Assembly: GCA_021774795.1 (NCBI GenBank) | Contig: JAJFIR010000015.1 | Span: 1-53,509, forward strand | DNA length: 53,509 nucleotides | Direction: 5' to 3' | Source: Emcibacteraceae bacterium | GTDB lineage: Bacteria; Pseudomonadota; Alphaproteobacteria; Sphingomonadales; Emcibacteraceae | Shown: positions 16,406 through 26,547 of the stretch, one piece after another | Position numbering within the stretch: the first letter of the stretch is position 1 | Layout: each line of letters starts with the position of its first letter | Made by a program: the position numbers and the translations under genes | Notes under the pieces: model-generated | What the model saw: only the letters and a program-made list of their open reading frames with translations | Database searches by the model: none | Told to the model about the DNA's origin: nothing

Positions 16406-19400
16406 TTACGTCATAGAGCGTTTCCTCCACAGATAGTAAATTACTGGTACAACAAGCAGCGTAAGCACCATGGCGCTGACCATACCACCGACCATTGGTG
16501 TGGCGATGCGGCTCATGACTTCTGATCCTGTACCTGATCCGAAGAGAATGGGAAGCAAGCCAACAATTACAGATCCTGCAGTCATCATAATCGGACGGAT
16601 ACGAAGTCCCGCTCCATGGAGCACAGCATTGATCAGGTCTTTGTCTGTTGGTTTGGGATGCTCCTCCAGCATCTGGTTATATGACTGGTTTAGATAGACA
16701 AGCATGATTACGCCAATTTCTACCGCAACCCCAGCAAGGGCAATGAAGCCAACTCCTACCGCAATGGAAAAGTTGAAGCCCTGAAGGTACATAAGCCAGA
16801 TGCTTCCGACCATGGCCAGTGGCAATGTTCCCATAATGATAGCGACCTCCGTAAAGTTGCGGAAGTTCATGAAGAGCAGTATGACAATGATGGCAAGTGT
16901 CAATGGCACGACGTACTTTAGTTTTTCCTGCGCTCTCAACATATACTCATATTGACCTGACCAGTTAATGGAATAGCCAGCAGGGAGATTGAGTTGATTT
17001 CGGACTGCTTCTTGCGCGGCAACTACATAGCCGCCAACATCAACGTCGGCAATATCAATAAAGACCCAACCGTTAATCCTTGCATTCTCGCTTTTAATAC
17101 CGGGAGGTCCGTCTTCTATATAAACGCGCGCCACATCACCAAGCGCAATACGTTGACCGCTCGGCGTGACAACTGGTAGCAATGAGAGTTGTTCCGGGCT
17201 GTCACGGTAATCCTGCGGATAACGGATGTTGACCGGGTAGCGTTCAAGGCCCTCAACGGTCTGGGTGACATTCATACCTCCAACCGCAGTGGCGATTACT
17301 TGTTGCACATCCTGAATGTTTAGGCCGTATCTAGCGGATCGGTCGCGATCAATATCGATCTTGATATATCGCCCACCAGCGACGCGTTCAGCATATACGG
17401 AAGTTGTGCCTTCGACACTCGGCAATATCTCTTCAAGTTGTCTGCCAATGTCTTCGATAATTGCTAGCTCGGGCCCGGCAATTTTTATGCCGACCGGGGT
17501 TTTTATTCCGGTCGCTAACATATCAATGCGTGTTTTAATCGGCATCACCCAGGCGTTGGTCACGCCCGGAAACTTCACTAACGCATCAAGTTCATCAATA
17601 ACATCTTGCGTATCGATGCCATCACGCCACTGATCGCGCGGTTTCATTTTAATGAAACTCTCGATCATGGTCAAAGGTGCCGGGTCGGTTGCGGTTTCCG
17701 CGCGGCCGATTTTACCCATCACAAGTTCCACTTCGGGAATGGTGCGAATAAGTTTATCGGTTTGCTGCAAAAGTTCCCTTGCCTTACCAATCGATATACC
17801 GGGGTAGGTGGTAGGCATATACATCAAATCCCCTTCATCAAGAGGTGGGATAAACTCACTACCTATTTTGTTCATCGGCCAAAAACCAACCACCATGATG
17901 ACTAAAGTTGCCACAAGCGTTGATTTTGGGAAACTCAGAACGGCTTTAAGAGAGGGCATATAAATTCCAGTTAGAAAGCGGTTAACCGGGTTTTTATGTT
18001 CCGCCATCACTTTACCGCGAATGAAGTAACCCATCAGGACGGGAACCAGTGTAATCGCGAGAGCCGCCGACGCTGCCATGGCATAGGTTTTTGTAAACGC
18101 CAGCGGTGAGAACATACGCCCTTCCTGCGCTTCGAGGGTAAAGACCGGAATAAAGCTTACCGTGATAATCAGAAGACTGAAGAAAAGAGCAGGTCCTACT
18201 TCTGAAGCAGACTTGGCCACTATTTCCCATCTATTTTCATTGGTCAGTGGCGTTTTTTCCATATGCTTATGCATATTCTCAATTAGAACAATAGCTCCAT
18301 CAATCATGGCTCCAATAGCGATGGCGATACCGCCAAGTGACATGATATTGGCGTTTAGTCCTTGTAGGTACATAACAATAAATGCCGTGAGGATACCCAC
18401 AACAAGACTGACTATCGCGACCATCGACGAACGAACATGGAATAGAAAAACCACACAGACAAGAGCCACAATGGCAAACTCTTCCATAAGTTTTTCCCAC
18501 AGATTATCGACGGCGCGGTCAATAAGATTACTTCTATCGTAAACAATGACCACTTCGACGCCTTCCGGCAAGCCCTGTTTTAATTGTTCAAGTTTTTCCT
18601 TAACGCCATCAATTGTTTCTTGCGCGTTTTCGCCGTAGCGCATGACGATGATACCACCAACTGTTTCACCTTCACCGTTGAGTTCAGCTATGCCGCGCCT
18701 CATTTGCGGCCCAGTGCCAATTGTAGCCACGTCCTTTAGTCTGAGTGGCGTTCCGTTTTGATTAACACCAAGCGGTATATTGGCCAAATCCTGCTCGCTT
18801 TGCAGATAGCCGCTGGCGCTAACCATATATTCCGCTTCCGCCATTTCAACAACGGATGCACCAATCTCCTGATTTCCACGCTGAATTGACATCTGAATAT
18901 GGGCAAGTGGGACCCCAAAGGCACGGAGCTTATCCGGATCAACCTGAACCTGATATTGTTTAACCATGCCGCCGAGAGGTGCTACTTCCGATACACCGTC
19001 CACGGTTTGAAGTTCGAATTTTAAGAACCAATCCTGAAGTGACCGTAGCTCGCTTATGTCATGCTTACCCGTCCTGTCAACGAGAGCATAAAGGTAAACC
19101 CATCCCACTCCTGTAGCATCGGGGCCGAGCTTAAGATTGGCGCTCGTTGGCAGGGTTGGTGCGACCTGGCTCAGATATTCCAGCACACGGCTTCGTGCCC
19201 AGTAAATATCCGTGTCATCATCGAATATGACGTAAACGTAACTGTCGCCAAAAAACGAGTAGCCGCGAACCGTTGTTGCCCCCGGAACGGAAAGCATGGC
19301 GGTGGTAAGTGGGTAAGTGACCTGATCCTCAACCACCTGCGGGGCTTGACCGGGATAATTGGTCTTGATGATCACCTGTACATCTGACAGGTCCGGTATG

Positions 19401-19513
19401 GCATCAACGGGCGTGTTAAGCACCGAATATACACCTACAGCAATCAAGATCGCAGTCGCTAACAGGACAAAGAACCGATTGCTTACGGACCAATATATGA
19501 TTGATTTTAGCAT
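16406..19513 (-). CDS. cusA: CusA-type Cu(I)/Ag(I) RND efflux pump
   Basis: A 1035-residue heavy-metal RND inner-membrane pump (HAE/HME type) with 12 transmembrane segments in the usual 1+5+1+5 order, and two large periplasmic loops at about 35-335 and 555-855. The start PVDAIPDLSDVQVIIKTNYPG and the motif RIDMLATGIKTPVGIK match the CusA branch; the Met of that motif corresponds, from memory, to one of the three copper-binding Met residues. It exports Cu+/Ag+ from periplasm or cytoplasm through CusB and CusC using proton flow. The start lies 8 bp after the cusB stop, and it is the last gene of cusCBA. The CopL-like peptide and copper ATPase upstream support copper as substrate. Confidence 0.92.
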   Translation of the reverse strand: MLKSIIYWSVSNRFFVLLATAILIAVGVYSVLNTPVDAIPDLSDVQVIIKTNYPGQAPQVVEDQVTYPLTTAMLSVPGATTVRGYSFFGDSYVYVIFDDDTDIYWARSRVLEYLSQVAPTLPTSANLKLGPDATGVGWVYLYALVDRTGKHDISELRSLQDWFLKFELQTVDGVSEVAPLGGMVKQYQVQVDPDKLRAFGVPLAHIQMSIQRGNQEIGASVVEMAEAEYMVSASGYLQSEQDLANIPLGVNQNGTPLRLKDVATIGTGPQMRRGIAELNGEGETVGGIIVMRYGENAQETIDGVKEKLEQLKQGLPEGVEVVIVYDRSNLIDRAVDNLWEKLMEEFAIVALVCVVFLFHVRSSMVAIVSLVVGILTAFIVMYLQGLNANIMSLGGIAIAIGAMIDGAIVLIENMHKHMEKTPLTNENRWEIVAKSASEVGPALFFSLLIITVSFIPVFTLEAQEGRMFSPLAFTKTYAMAASAALAITLVPVLMGYFIRGKVMAEHKNPVNRFLTGIYMPSLKAVLSFPKSTLVATLVIMVVGFWPMNKIGSEFIPPLDEGDLMYMPTTYPGISIGKARELLQQTDKLIRTIPEVELVMGKIGRAETATDPAPLTMIESFIKMKPRDQWRDGIDTQDVIDELDALVKFPGVTNAWVMPIKTRIDMLATGIKTPVGIKIAGPELAIIEDIGRQLEEILPSVEGTTSVYAERVAGGRYIKIDIDRDRSARYGLNIQDVQQVIATAVGGMNVTQTVEGLERYPVNIRYPQDYRDSPEQLSLLPVVTPSGQRIALGDVARVYIEDGPPGIKSENARINGWVFIDIADVDVGGYVVAAQEAVRNQLNLPAGYSINWSGQYEYMLRAQEKLKYVVPLTLAIIVILLFMNFRNFTEVAIIMGTLPLAMVGSIWLMYLQGFNFSIAVGVGFIALAGVAVEIGVIMLVYLNQSYNQMLEEHPKPTDKDLINAVLHGAGLRIRPIMMTAGSVIVGLLPILFGSGTGSEVMSRIATPMVGGMVSAMVLTLLVVPVIYYLWRKRSMT

Positions 19514-19521
19514 GATATATC

Positions 19522-21234
19522 CTATTCAACTGGTTTTGGTCTGATGTGGGTGACCTGGAAGCCCCCTTCAGCTGGCATATCCACAATAATCTGAACTTCT
19601 GAACCCGGAACCAGTGCATCAATATCCACGGATGCCGCAACATTAAAATCCATTGTCATGGCCATCATGCCGATGTTTTTAATTGCAGCGTGCTTGAAGT
19701 TTGCGGTTCTGTTTTCTGCATTTACGCTATTCAATGTAGCGTCTGTCCAGTTTGCAGGATCTGCAATGGCAACGTCCGTAATGGTAAACTCACCTTCCCC
19801 TGTCATCGTAACTTCAATTGGCAGGCTCATACCTTCTTCAAGGCGGTTAATATCCACCTCATCTGCAACATCAAAATTCATGGTCATGCCCATCATGTTA
19901 AAAGCTTCAATACGCTCATGACTGAGATTGACGGTACGATCATCAAGGTTTACTTCATTGATCGTTCCGGACGTCCAGCCAGAAGTCGGGCCGTCGTTCA
20001 TCTGAACACCGTGATCCATACGCTTAAAATCTGAAGCTTTACTGCTTTCACTGTCCAGTAAGAACTGCGCTGAGACAACGACACGTTCACCAGCATCAAT
20101 GCCGGAAAGAATTTCAGTATACTGATCGTCGACGCGGCCAACATCAACCGCCACTGACTTGAAGCTGCCCTCATCAAGAGCTAGGACAACCCGGTCATTT
20201 TCACCGGTTCTTATAACGGCATCCTTTGGCACAAGAAGACTTTCTTGATCCTGTTCAGTATCAAGTGCGACCTGTGTAAACATATTTGGTTTTAGCGCAC
20301 CATTTTCATTGTCAAATCGTAACCTCACCTTCAATGTTCGTGTCATGGCATCAAGTGTTGGCTGGATATAATCTACTTCACCTACCCATTTTTCACCGGG
20401 CAAATAATCAACCGTCATTGATACAGGATTGCCTTCAGATACATAGGCTGCTTGCCTTTCAAAAACTTCTGCTTCAACCCAAACCTGATCGAGATTACCA
20501 ATAGACATCATGGTTGTGCCTGGTTTTACGAAAAAACCCTGACGTATCATTAAATTATCGACCACGCCTGAGTTTGGAGCGTAAAATGTCACAGTCTGCT
20601 GAATTTCGCGTGTTTCCTTTAGAATTGCGATCGCGTTTTCTGGCAATTGAAGCGAACGCAATCGGTCTTCAGAAGCTTTTATGAGCTGGTTGTTATTTCT
20701 GCCAAGTGCCAGTATCAGCTCTTCCTGTGCATTGACCAACGTGGGCGAATATATATCATATAGCGGCTGTCCGGCTTCAACGGGGTCACCAGAAGCCTTA
20801 ACATACAGCCGTTCGATCCAACCTTCGATGCGTGGATGAATGTGAATGAGTTCATCTTCGTCGTAAACCACATAACCAACCGTTTTTATAACTGAGCTCA
20901 TCGACCTTCTTTGAGCGGTGGCGGTACGAACCCCTAGATTATTAACAACGTCAGGTGAAATTCGGATTGTGCCAGGACCTTCATCAGGACCACCACCTGC
21001 ACCTTCTTCGTAAACAGGAACCAGTTCCATACCCATTGGTGAAAGTCCCGGTTCATCGCGGCGGTAATTGGCGTCCATTGGCGCGACCCAGTAAAGCGGC
21101 TCGCGTTCACCACTTTCTTCAATATTGCCACTTGATGACGGATCAAGCACAAATGAATAGACCAGTATGGTTAGAATTGAACCGGCAACAGCACCGAGTA
21201 TTGGTTTAATGGCTTTATTTTCGTTTATATTCAT
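19522..21234 (-). CDS. cusB: CusB-type adaptor with two C-terminal CusF-like domains
   Basis: A 570-residue periplasmic adaptor, longer than the roughly 400 residues of plain CusB. Order: membrane anchor (about 8-30), a heavy-metal-binding-like segment YWVAPMDANYRRDEPGLSPM (about 48-67, cysteine-free), biotinyl-lipoyl/hairpin/beta-barrel domains (about 90-405), then two repeats of a CusF-like beta-barrel at about 417-495 and 496-570. The repeats show His439 with Met447, Met448, Met450 and Met452, and His515 with Met523, Met524, Met526 and Met528. In CusF one of these positions is the Trp that caps Cu+ (NWPEMTM); here both repeats have Met. Its ATG overlaps the cusC stop (ATGA). The fused domains should act as a tethered periplasmic copper chaperone feeding CusA. 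Confidence 0.92.
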   Translation of the reverse strand: MNINENKAIKPILGAVAGSILTILVYSFVLDPSSSGNIEESGEREPLYWVAPMDANYRRDEPGLSPMGMELVPVYEEGAGGGPDEGPGTIRISPDVVNNLGVRTATAQRRSMSSVIKTVGYVVYDEDELIHIHPRIEGWIERLYVKASGDPVEAGQPLYDIYSPTLVNAQEELILALGRNNNQLIKASEDRLRSLQLPENAIAILKETREIQQTVTFYAPNSGVVDNLMIRQGFFVKPGTTMMSIGNLDQVWVEAEVFERQAAYVSEGNPVSMTVDYLPGEKWVGEVDYIQPTLDAMTRTLKVRLRFDNENGALKPNMFTQVALDTEQDQESLLVPKDAVIRTGENDRVVLALDEGSFKSVAVDVGRVDDQYTEILSGIDAGERVVVSAQFLLDSESSKASDFKRMDHGVQMNDGPTSGWTSGTINEVNLDDRTVNLSHERIEAFNMMGMTMNFDVADEVDINRLEEGMSLPIEVTMTGEGEFTITDVAIADPANWTDATLNSVNAENRTANFKHAAIKNIGMMAMTMDFNVAASVDIDALVPGSEVQIIVDMPAEGGFQVTHIRPKPVE

Positions 21235-22583
21235 TTGATCTCTCCTTGCATCTGGTCATTGGCCATCAGCACTTCATCGCTGGCCGTAAAATAATAGTTA
21301 AGCTGGATAATTGTTTTCTGTAGGTCGACGCTAATATTGAGCGCATCGATTTTGGCATTCAGTTCCGCAATGCGGGCGCGGACCACCTCGGCAAAATCCC
21401 CATCGTCGTTTGTATAGGCAGTGAGTGAGGCTTCTGCTTGTTCTGCCATTTGAGGAAGCAGTTGATTTTCATAAAGGTCTTTTCGTTCATTGAGATTTGC
21501 AAGCTGCGTATGTGCGGTTTCATAACCGGCCTTCAGTTGACGTAAGATTTGCCATTTTTCAGTTTTGATGGCCTCTCGCTTGGATACGGCAGCGCTATAT
21601 TCTCTATCCTGCCTATTTGCGGTAAAGAGCGGTACACTTAAAGACACACCAACTGTGACGCTATTCGGGTGACTATTTCCGAAGGGATCACTGCTTCTTC
21701 TGCCGTAGCTGGCATTGAGGCCCCAGGCAGGCTTATATTTCTGTCTGGCCAAATCAACACCAGCATCCGTCGCATCGATCTTTTGCATTAAGGCCAAAAC
21801 CATAGGATGATCACTGAGTGCAATGTATAAGTCTTCGTCTCGCACAATCACATCATCATTGGTCAGATCAGGACGGACAGGTAAAATGTTTGGAAGATCA
21901 TCAGCGATGGTATAGCTCTTTGTAGCCATGTCTTCGCCAATGAGCCATTCCGTCAATTTTTCGGTATAGGAATCTTGCGCCTGACTAAGCATTGTCACCT
22001 GGTCATTTAATCGGGTAAGTTCTAGTTGTGCGCGGATAATGTCATGTTGGCGTGTGCCGCCCATGGCTGAAGAATAGCTTGATGTGGCGATCTCTGTAAG
22101 TTGCTCAAACAGAGCTCTATTTTCTTCGATTAAAGCGATGCTTTTTTGCGCTCGATAGGCATCAAGCCAAAGATGGCCAACTGTCACCTCGACTTTAGCA
22201 CTTCTGTCCTGCCGCTGGTAAGGAAAGGCACCCGCTTCAATTTCAAGTTGGCGTTTCTTTATTCGCAGTGTTGAACCTTGTGGGAACATCTGACTGACGC
22301 CCAGTCTTAATTGTGTCATTCCGTCTTGGTTCAGCGAAAAGCTGTCCGTGGGAAGGTTGGCAACCGAAAGTGAAACTTGTGGATCAGGAAGTGATCCGGC
22401 AGCAACACTCATTGAAGTCGTTGCGTCCTGCATGTGACGGTTACCCACCAGCCACGGATCATTTTCCTGCGCCATTCTGACAGCATTCTCGATATAAAGC
22501 GGTGTTTCCGTCTCCTGCGACTGGGCAGTGTGACTTATGGTGGTCATAAACATGACCATTAATAAAATTGAACTATTCATCAT
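21231..22583 (-). CDS. cusC: CusC-type outer-membrane efflux protein
   Basis: A 450-residue TolC-family protein with a signal peptide (about 1-23, ending SHTAQSQ). Two OEP repeats with long helices follow, at about 40-230 and 260-435; the second repeat contains SYGRRSSDPFGNSHPNSVTV and LSVPLFTANRQDREYSAA. It forms the outer-membrane duct of the copper efflux complex. GAGGG precedes the paired ATG ATG start. No lipobox cysteine is seen, unlike E. coli CusC. It is the first gene of cusCBA and overlaps cusB by 4 bp. Confidence 0.88.
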   Translation of the reverse strand: MMNSSILLMVMFMTTISHTAQSQETETPLYIENAVRMAQENDPWLVGNRHMQDATTSMSVAAGSLPDPQVSLSVANLPTDSFSLNQDGMTQLRLGVSQMFPQGSTLRIKKRQLEIEAGAFPYQRQDRSAKVEVTVGHLWLDAYRAQKSIALIEENRALFEQLTEIATSSYSSAMGGTRQHDIIRAQLELTRLNDQVTMLSQAQDSYTEKLTEWLIGEDMATKSYTIADDLPNILPVRPDLTNDDVIVRDEDLYIALSDHPMVLALMQKIDATDAGVDLARQKYKPAWGLNASYGRRSSDPFGNSHPNSVTVGVSLSVPLFTANRQDREYSAAVSKREAIKTEKWQILRQLKAGYETAHTQLANLNERKDLYENQLLPQMAEQAEASLTAYTNDDGDFAEVVRARIAELNAKIDALNISVDLQKTIIQLNYYFTASDEVLMANDQMQGEIK

Positions 22584-22702
22584 ATCATCCCTCTTGGCCG
22601 TAGCCAGAGCGTTTTGATTTAGTAAAAACTGTGGAAATTATTTCCGGCAGACATACCGACATTGGTCAATATGCACCTCAAATGGACAGACTTGTCCTAT
22701 GG

Positions 22703-23047
22703 TTATGCTGAAATCGGTGGACGGTAGAGTCCGGCGAGAGAACAGATGGCTGGTGCATCCTGTAGCACTGAAAAAAGAACTGCATTTGCTGGAGAGACTT
22801 CAAATGGACTGCTTTCCAGCAATGCGGTCACCATGGATAGGCTGCAATCCATTGCGCATGTTTCATCGCAGCAATCCATTTTCTGGGTTTCCATGTCCGA
22901 ATGGGACATATCCATAACATTATGATCCATCACGGCCATATCATGCATATCCATGTGACAGGAACTTGCACCGTCAGCTGCCATAACTTGCCCACTAAAG
23001 ACAAACAGCATCAAAAGCACTTTCAATATTTTCGTTCCAAGTTTCAT
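22703..23047 (-). CDS. Met/His/Cys-rich periplasmic peptide, CopL-like
   Basis: A 114-residue secreted protein. The signal peptide is at about 1-23 (ending VMAADG). A metal-binding stretch follows at 30-70: SCHMDMHDMAVMDHNVMDM and then DCCDETCAMDC, with many Met, His and Cys. The end LYRPPIS is the pattern I associate with CopL-like copper-responsive proteins. It lies between copA and cusC, 57 bp after copA. A role in periplasmic Cu+ binding or in sensing is likely. AAGGA lies about 13 bp before the ATG, farther than ideal. Confidence 0.75.
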   Translation of the reverse strand: MKLGTKILKVLLMLFVFSGQVMAADGASSCHMDMHDMAVMDHNVMDMSHSDMETQKMDCCDETCAMDCSLSMVTALLESSPFEVSPANAVLFSVLQDAPAICSLAGLYRPPISA

Positions 23048-23104
23048 ATGAATAACCGGTTCCTTATTTCGCTGTTATGACAGATGTATAGCAAAATTTC
23101 AACG

Positions 23105-25426
23105 TCATATCTTCGATATCCTTAGTCTTAGAGCGTTACTTACAACCGACAAAGATGACATGCTCATGGCCGCTGCTGCAATGATAGGAGACAGCAATAT
23201 ACCAAAGAATGGGTATAAAATACCCGCCGCAACAGGAACGCCCAGTCCATTATAGATAAACGCCAAAAACAAATTTTGTTTTATATTTCTCATCGTCGCA
23301 GTGGAAAGCTTTCTTGCACGTACAATGGCGTTAAGTTCTCCAAGCACAAGCGTTATCCCCGCGCTTTCCATCGCAACATCCGCGCCAGTTCCCATAGCGA
23401 CGCCCACATCAGCCTGCGCAAGTGCTGGTGCATCATTAACGCCGTCACCTGCCATCGCGACTTTATAGCCCTCATTTTGGAGGTCCTTGATTATCTCTGC
23501 TTTTCCTGCGGGCAGAACACTTGCGCGAACATCGGATATATCCAGCTGGTTTGCAATGGCGATTGCGGACTTTTCTTCGTCACCGGTTACCATGATAATA
23601 TGAATGCCTTCTGCTCTTAATGCGGCAAGTGCTTTTGGCGTTGTTTGTTTGATCGGATCAGCAACAGAAATAATACCGGCAAGCTGACCATCAATAGCAG
23701 CATACATTACGGTTTTACCCAGCGATCTGAGTTGGTCAGCGGCTTCGTTTGCTACTTCAATATCTATCTGCTTCAATCGCATCAGTTTGCTATTGCCAAG
23801 AGCTGTTTTCCGCCCGCCAACAATCCCGGTAACACCCATACCAACCTCGGCATTGAAATTTTCAACTTTATTCGGCTCAATATTTTTATCTTTAGCGCCA
23901 TGGACAATAGCTGTAGCGAGTGGATGCTCACTATTACTTTCCAGACTTGCGCATGCCTCCAACACATCCTTTTCCGTAAATGCACCGAAACTTTTGACAT
24001 CTGTTAACACGGGCATTCCAAGTGTTAGGGTGCCGGTCTTGTCGACAATAAGCACGTTCACATTGGTAAAGGTCTCAAGGGCCTCAGCATTTTTGATGAG
24101 AACACCACTGCTGGCACCTCGACCCATCCCGACCATAATAGACATGGGTGTTGCCAGACCTACGGCACAGGGACAGGCAATGATAAGAACTGACACTGCA
24201 GCAATGAATGCGTAGGCAAATGCAGGCTCCGGGCCATACAAATACCAAACCGTAAAGGAAATAACAGAAATCAGCAGAACGACCGGAACAAACCAACCTG
24301 CTATGATATCAGCATATTTTTGTATTGGCGCCCTACTTCTTTGTGCCTCAGCGACCATATTGACGATTTGAGACAGCATCGTTTCAGAACCGACCCGCTG
24401 CGCCTCCATGATAAAGCTTCCTGTTGCGTTTAGCGTTGCACCCGTCACCTCATAACCTACATCCTTTGGGGCGGGGATTGGCTCACCGGTAAGCATGCTT
24501 TCGTCAACGACTGAGCTTCCCTCAATTACTTTTCCATCAACTGGAATTTTTTCACCGGGTCGTACACGCAAATGATCACCAACCATCACTTCATCAAGTG
24601 ATATTTCTTCAGTTGTCCCGCCTTCTATAATGCGGATTGCAGTTTGCGGTGCCAGATCGAGCAATGCACGAATAGCACTACCTGTTTTTTCCCGCGCCTT
24701 AAGTTCCAGAACCTGTCCAAGCAGTACGAGTACGATAATGACAGCAGCGGCCTCGAAATAAACCGGAACCATTCCATTATCCAATTTTATATCAGCAGGA
24801 AATAGTCCCGGCATCAAAAAGGCTATTGCGCTATAGGCATAGGCAACGCCGGTACCAATGCTAATCAATGTCCACATATTCAGGTTCATGGTTTTAATTG
24901 ATTTGAAGCCGCGTTCGAAAATAGGAAAAGCCGCCCAACATACGACTATCGAACTTAAAACGAATTGTAGTAAGTATGATGTCTTCATATCCACCAGTTC
25001 ATGGAGCGCCGGAAAAATGTGACTTCCCATTTCCAGCAAAAAAACGGGAATAGCTGCGATAAGCCCAATTATAAACCGTCTGCTGAAATCAATAAGTTCG
25101 GGGTTGGGTCCTTCATTGCCCACAGGAACTCCCATAGGCTCAAGCGCCATGCCGCAGATGGGGCAATCGCCAAAGTGGTCCTGTATGATTTCCGGGTCCA
25201 TCGGACAGGTATAAAGGGTGCCTTGCGGCATTTCTTCTGGTTCCGGTCTTTTTCCTAAGTAATTATCAGGCGCACTTTTAAATTTAGTCTGACAATGGGA
25301 AGAGCAGAAATAATAACCCTCATCTTTAAAAATCGCATGAAGACTGTCCTCGCGCACATTGACCGTCATCCCACAAACAGGGTCGACCGCTTCAAGTAAC
25401 TCTGCATGATCCGTAATTTCAGCCAT
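23105..25426 (-). CDS. copA: copper-exporting P1B-type ATPase with YHS domain
   Basis: A 773-residue heavy-metal ATPase. In place of the usual HMA domains it has a YHS domain (about 15-58; Cys18, Cys41, Cys45) and a heavy-metal-binding domain ([10 protein letters not shown] and [12 protein letters not shown], 71-97). Eight transmembrane segments follow with the Cu+ motif CPC ([13 protein letters not shown]), then the phosphorylation motif DKTGTLT, and [10 protein letters not shown] late in the protein. I use the ATG at 25426 because AAGGA precedes it by 9 bp; the upstream ATG (25459) has no ribosome site. It pumps Cu+ out of the cytoplasm and would feed the CusCBA complex. It is part of the minus-strand copper block. 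Confidence 0.93.
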   Translation of the reverse strand: MAEITDHAELLEAVDPVCGMTVNVREDSLHAIFKDEGYYFCSSHCQTKFKSAPDNYLGKRPEPEEMPQGTLYTCPMDPEIIQDHFGDCPICGMALEPMGVPVGNEGPNPELIDFSRRFIIGLIAAIPVFLLEMGSHIFPALHELVDMKTSYLLQFVLSSIVVCWAAFPIFERGFKSIKTMNLNMWTLISIGTGVAYAYSAIAFLMPGLFPADIKLDNGMVPVYFEAAAVIIVLVLLGQVLELKAREKTGSAIRALLDLAPQTAIRIIEGGTTEEISLDEVMVGDHLRVRPGEKIPVDGKVIEGSSVVDESMLTGEPIPAPKDVGYEVTGATLNATGSFIMEAQRVGSETMLSQIVNMVAEAQRSRAPIQKYADIIAGWFVPVVLLISVISFTVWYLYGPEPAFAYAFIAAVSVLIIACPCAVGLATPMSIMVGMGRGASSGVLIKNAEALETFTNVNVLIVDKTGTLTLGMPVLTDVKSFGAFTEKDVLEACASLESNSEHPLATAIVHGAKDKNIEPNKVENFNAEVGMGVTGIVGGRKTALGNSKLMRLKQIDIEVANEAADQLRSLGKTVMYAAIDGQLAGIISVADPIKQTTPKALAALRAEGIHIIMVTGDEEKSAIAIANQLDISDVRASVLPAGKAEIIKDLQNEGYKVAMAGDGVNDAPALAQADVGVAMGTGADVAMESAGITLVLGELNAIVRARKLSTATMRNIKQNLFLAFIYNGLGVPVAAGILYPFFGILLSPIIAAAAMSMSSLSVVSNALRLRISKI

Positions 25427-25518
25427 ATAGTATTGTCCTTGTCTGACGATTATAGACATTATTATATCAAATGGGTGGTATCGAGGTCTTACAGCAATCC
25501 ATGAATATTTTACATTAT

Positions 25519-26085
25519 TTACAGATTATCAATGGAATTTCGTAGTTTTGCGTTTTTTAATCCCTTGAAATGACTTGGACTTAATCCTGTCACTGATTTG
25601 AACTGGTTACTCATATGGGCAGGACTGCTATAACCGGTTTGGAAAGCAATTTGAGTGAGACTTAATTCGTCGTAAACAAGTAGTTCCTTAACTTTCTCGA
25701 TCTTCTGCAAAATGAAGTAACGTTCAAGTGTCATACCCTCCACCGACGAAAAAAGGCTGCTTAGATAGTTATATTCATAGGCTATGTGTTTTGTCAGAAA
25801 GTCTGACAGTTTTGTATTCTCAAGTCCGTTCTGATGATGAACCAGCTCAATAACAACTGATTTAATTTTTTCAATAAGGCGGCTTTTTTTATCATTAATA
25901 AGTTCAAATCCCAGTTTTTCAAACTTGTGCCCCAGTGCCTCGATTTGTTCATCATTTATTGATGCCGGGCCAAAATCCACTTCACCCAACGAAATAGATA
26001 CGCCTTCAATACCTTCTTGCTTAAGCACGTTTTCGACAACGAGCAAGCAACGATTGCAAACCATATTTTTAATATAGAGTTTCAT
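25519..26085 (-). CDS. AraC-family regulator with metal-binding-type N-terminus
   Basis: A 188-residue regulator. The N-terminus [13 protein letters not shown] resembles the MxCxxC loop of heavy-metal-associated domains (Cys10, Cys13) and continues as a small alpha/beta domain to about 62. The AraC helix-turn-helix pair lies at about 85-182 ([24 protein letters not shown]-type second helix, split here across 137-160). I recall this architecture mainly from Bacteroidota, which would imply transfer, but that is memory, not search. Its start overlaps the preceding gene by 4 bp (ATGA). It probably senses copper or another soft metal and activates the neighbouring efflux genes. Confidence 0.85.
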   Translation of the reverse strand: MKLYIKNMVCNRCLLVVENVLKQEGIEGVSISLGEVDFGPASINDEQIEALGHKFEKLGFELINDKKSRLIEKIKSVVIELVHHQNGLENTKLSDFLTKHIAYEYNYLSSLFSSVEGMTLERYFILQKIEKVKELLVYDELSLTQIAFQTGYSSPAHMSNQFKSVTGLSPSHFKGLKNAKLRNSIDNL

Positions 26086-26492
26086 TCATAAAGAATGGGT
26101 ATGGCGCGAGAAGAAGTCAAGCCGCCGAGCTGAGTTTTACTGAAGTCCTGTTGAACTTCGTACCTTACTTCCAGTTCAACCGCATTTTCGTTCTGGTTGG
26201 TCCACATCATACAATACCCGTGCTCCACGGTCGCCGTAAATACATCGCTCGCCATATCAGTAGGATACTCTTCAACTGGAAAATTCACTGTCTCACCTTC
26301 GTGATAATGAATATTGAAATTCATGGTTTTACTGCTCTTGAAGAAATAAACTAAGTTCTGGCCTTCAGTAAGTGTCATGCATACTTCGTGAACTTTTCCC
26401 GCATCAATCGTAGATTGGTCTAATTGCGCTTCTGCATGAGCCAATGTTGTTATTAAAGTAAAAGTGGCTAATAACCGTGCTAAGCATTTCAT
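26082..26492 (-). CDS. secreted protein of unknown function, coupled to the AraC regulator
   Basis: A 136-residue protein with a signal peptide (about 1-21, ending THAEAQ-like). The mature part looks like an all-beta domain, with two cysteines (CMTLTEGQ and YCMMWTN, about 38 and 94) and histidines in NIHYHEGET. I do not recognise a family; the alternating strands recall GOLD-like or cupredoxin-like sandwiches but no defining motif is seen. AAGGAT precedes the ATG by about 9 bp. Its stop overlaps the start of the AraC regulator by 4 bp, so the pair is translated together. A periplasmic metal-binding partner of the sensor is a guess. Confidence 0.6.
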   Translation of the reverse strand: MKCLARLLATFTLITTLAHAEAQLDQSTIDAGKVHEVCMTLTEGQNLVYFFKSSKTMNFNIHYHEGETVNFPVEEYPTDMASDVFTATVEHGYCMMWTNQNENAVELEVRYEVQQDFSKTQLGGLTSSRAIPILYE

Positions 26493-26547
26493 TATCTGTA
26501 AATCCTTATAATTTTTATATTACCATATCTCAATTAAATAAAGTTTC

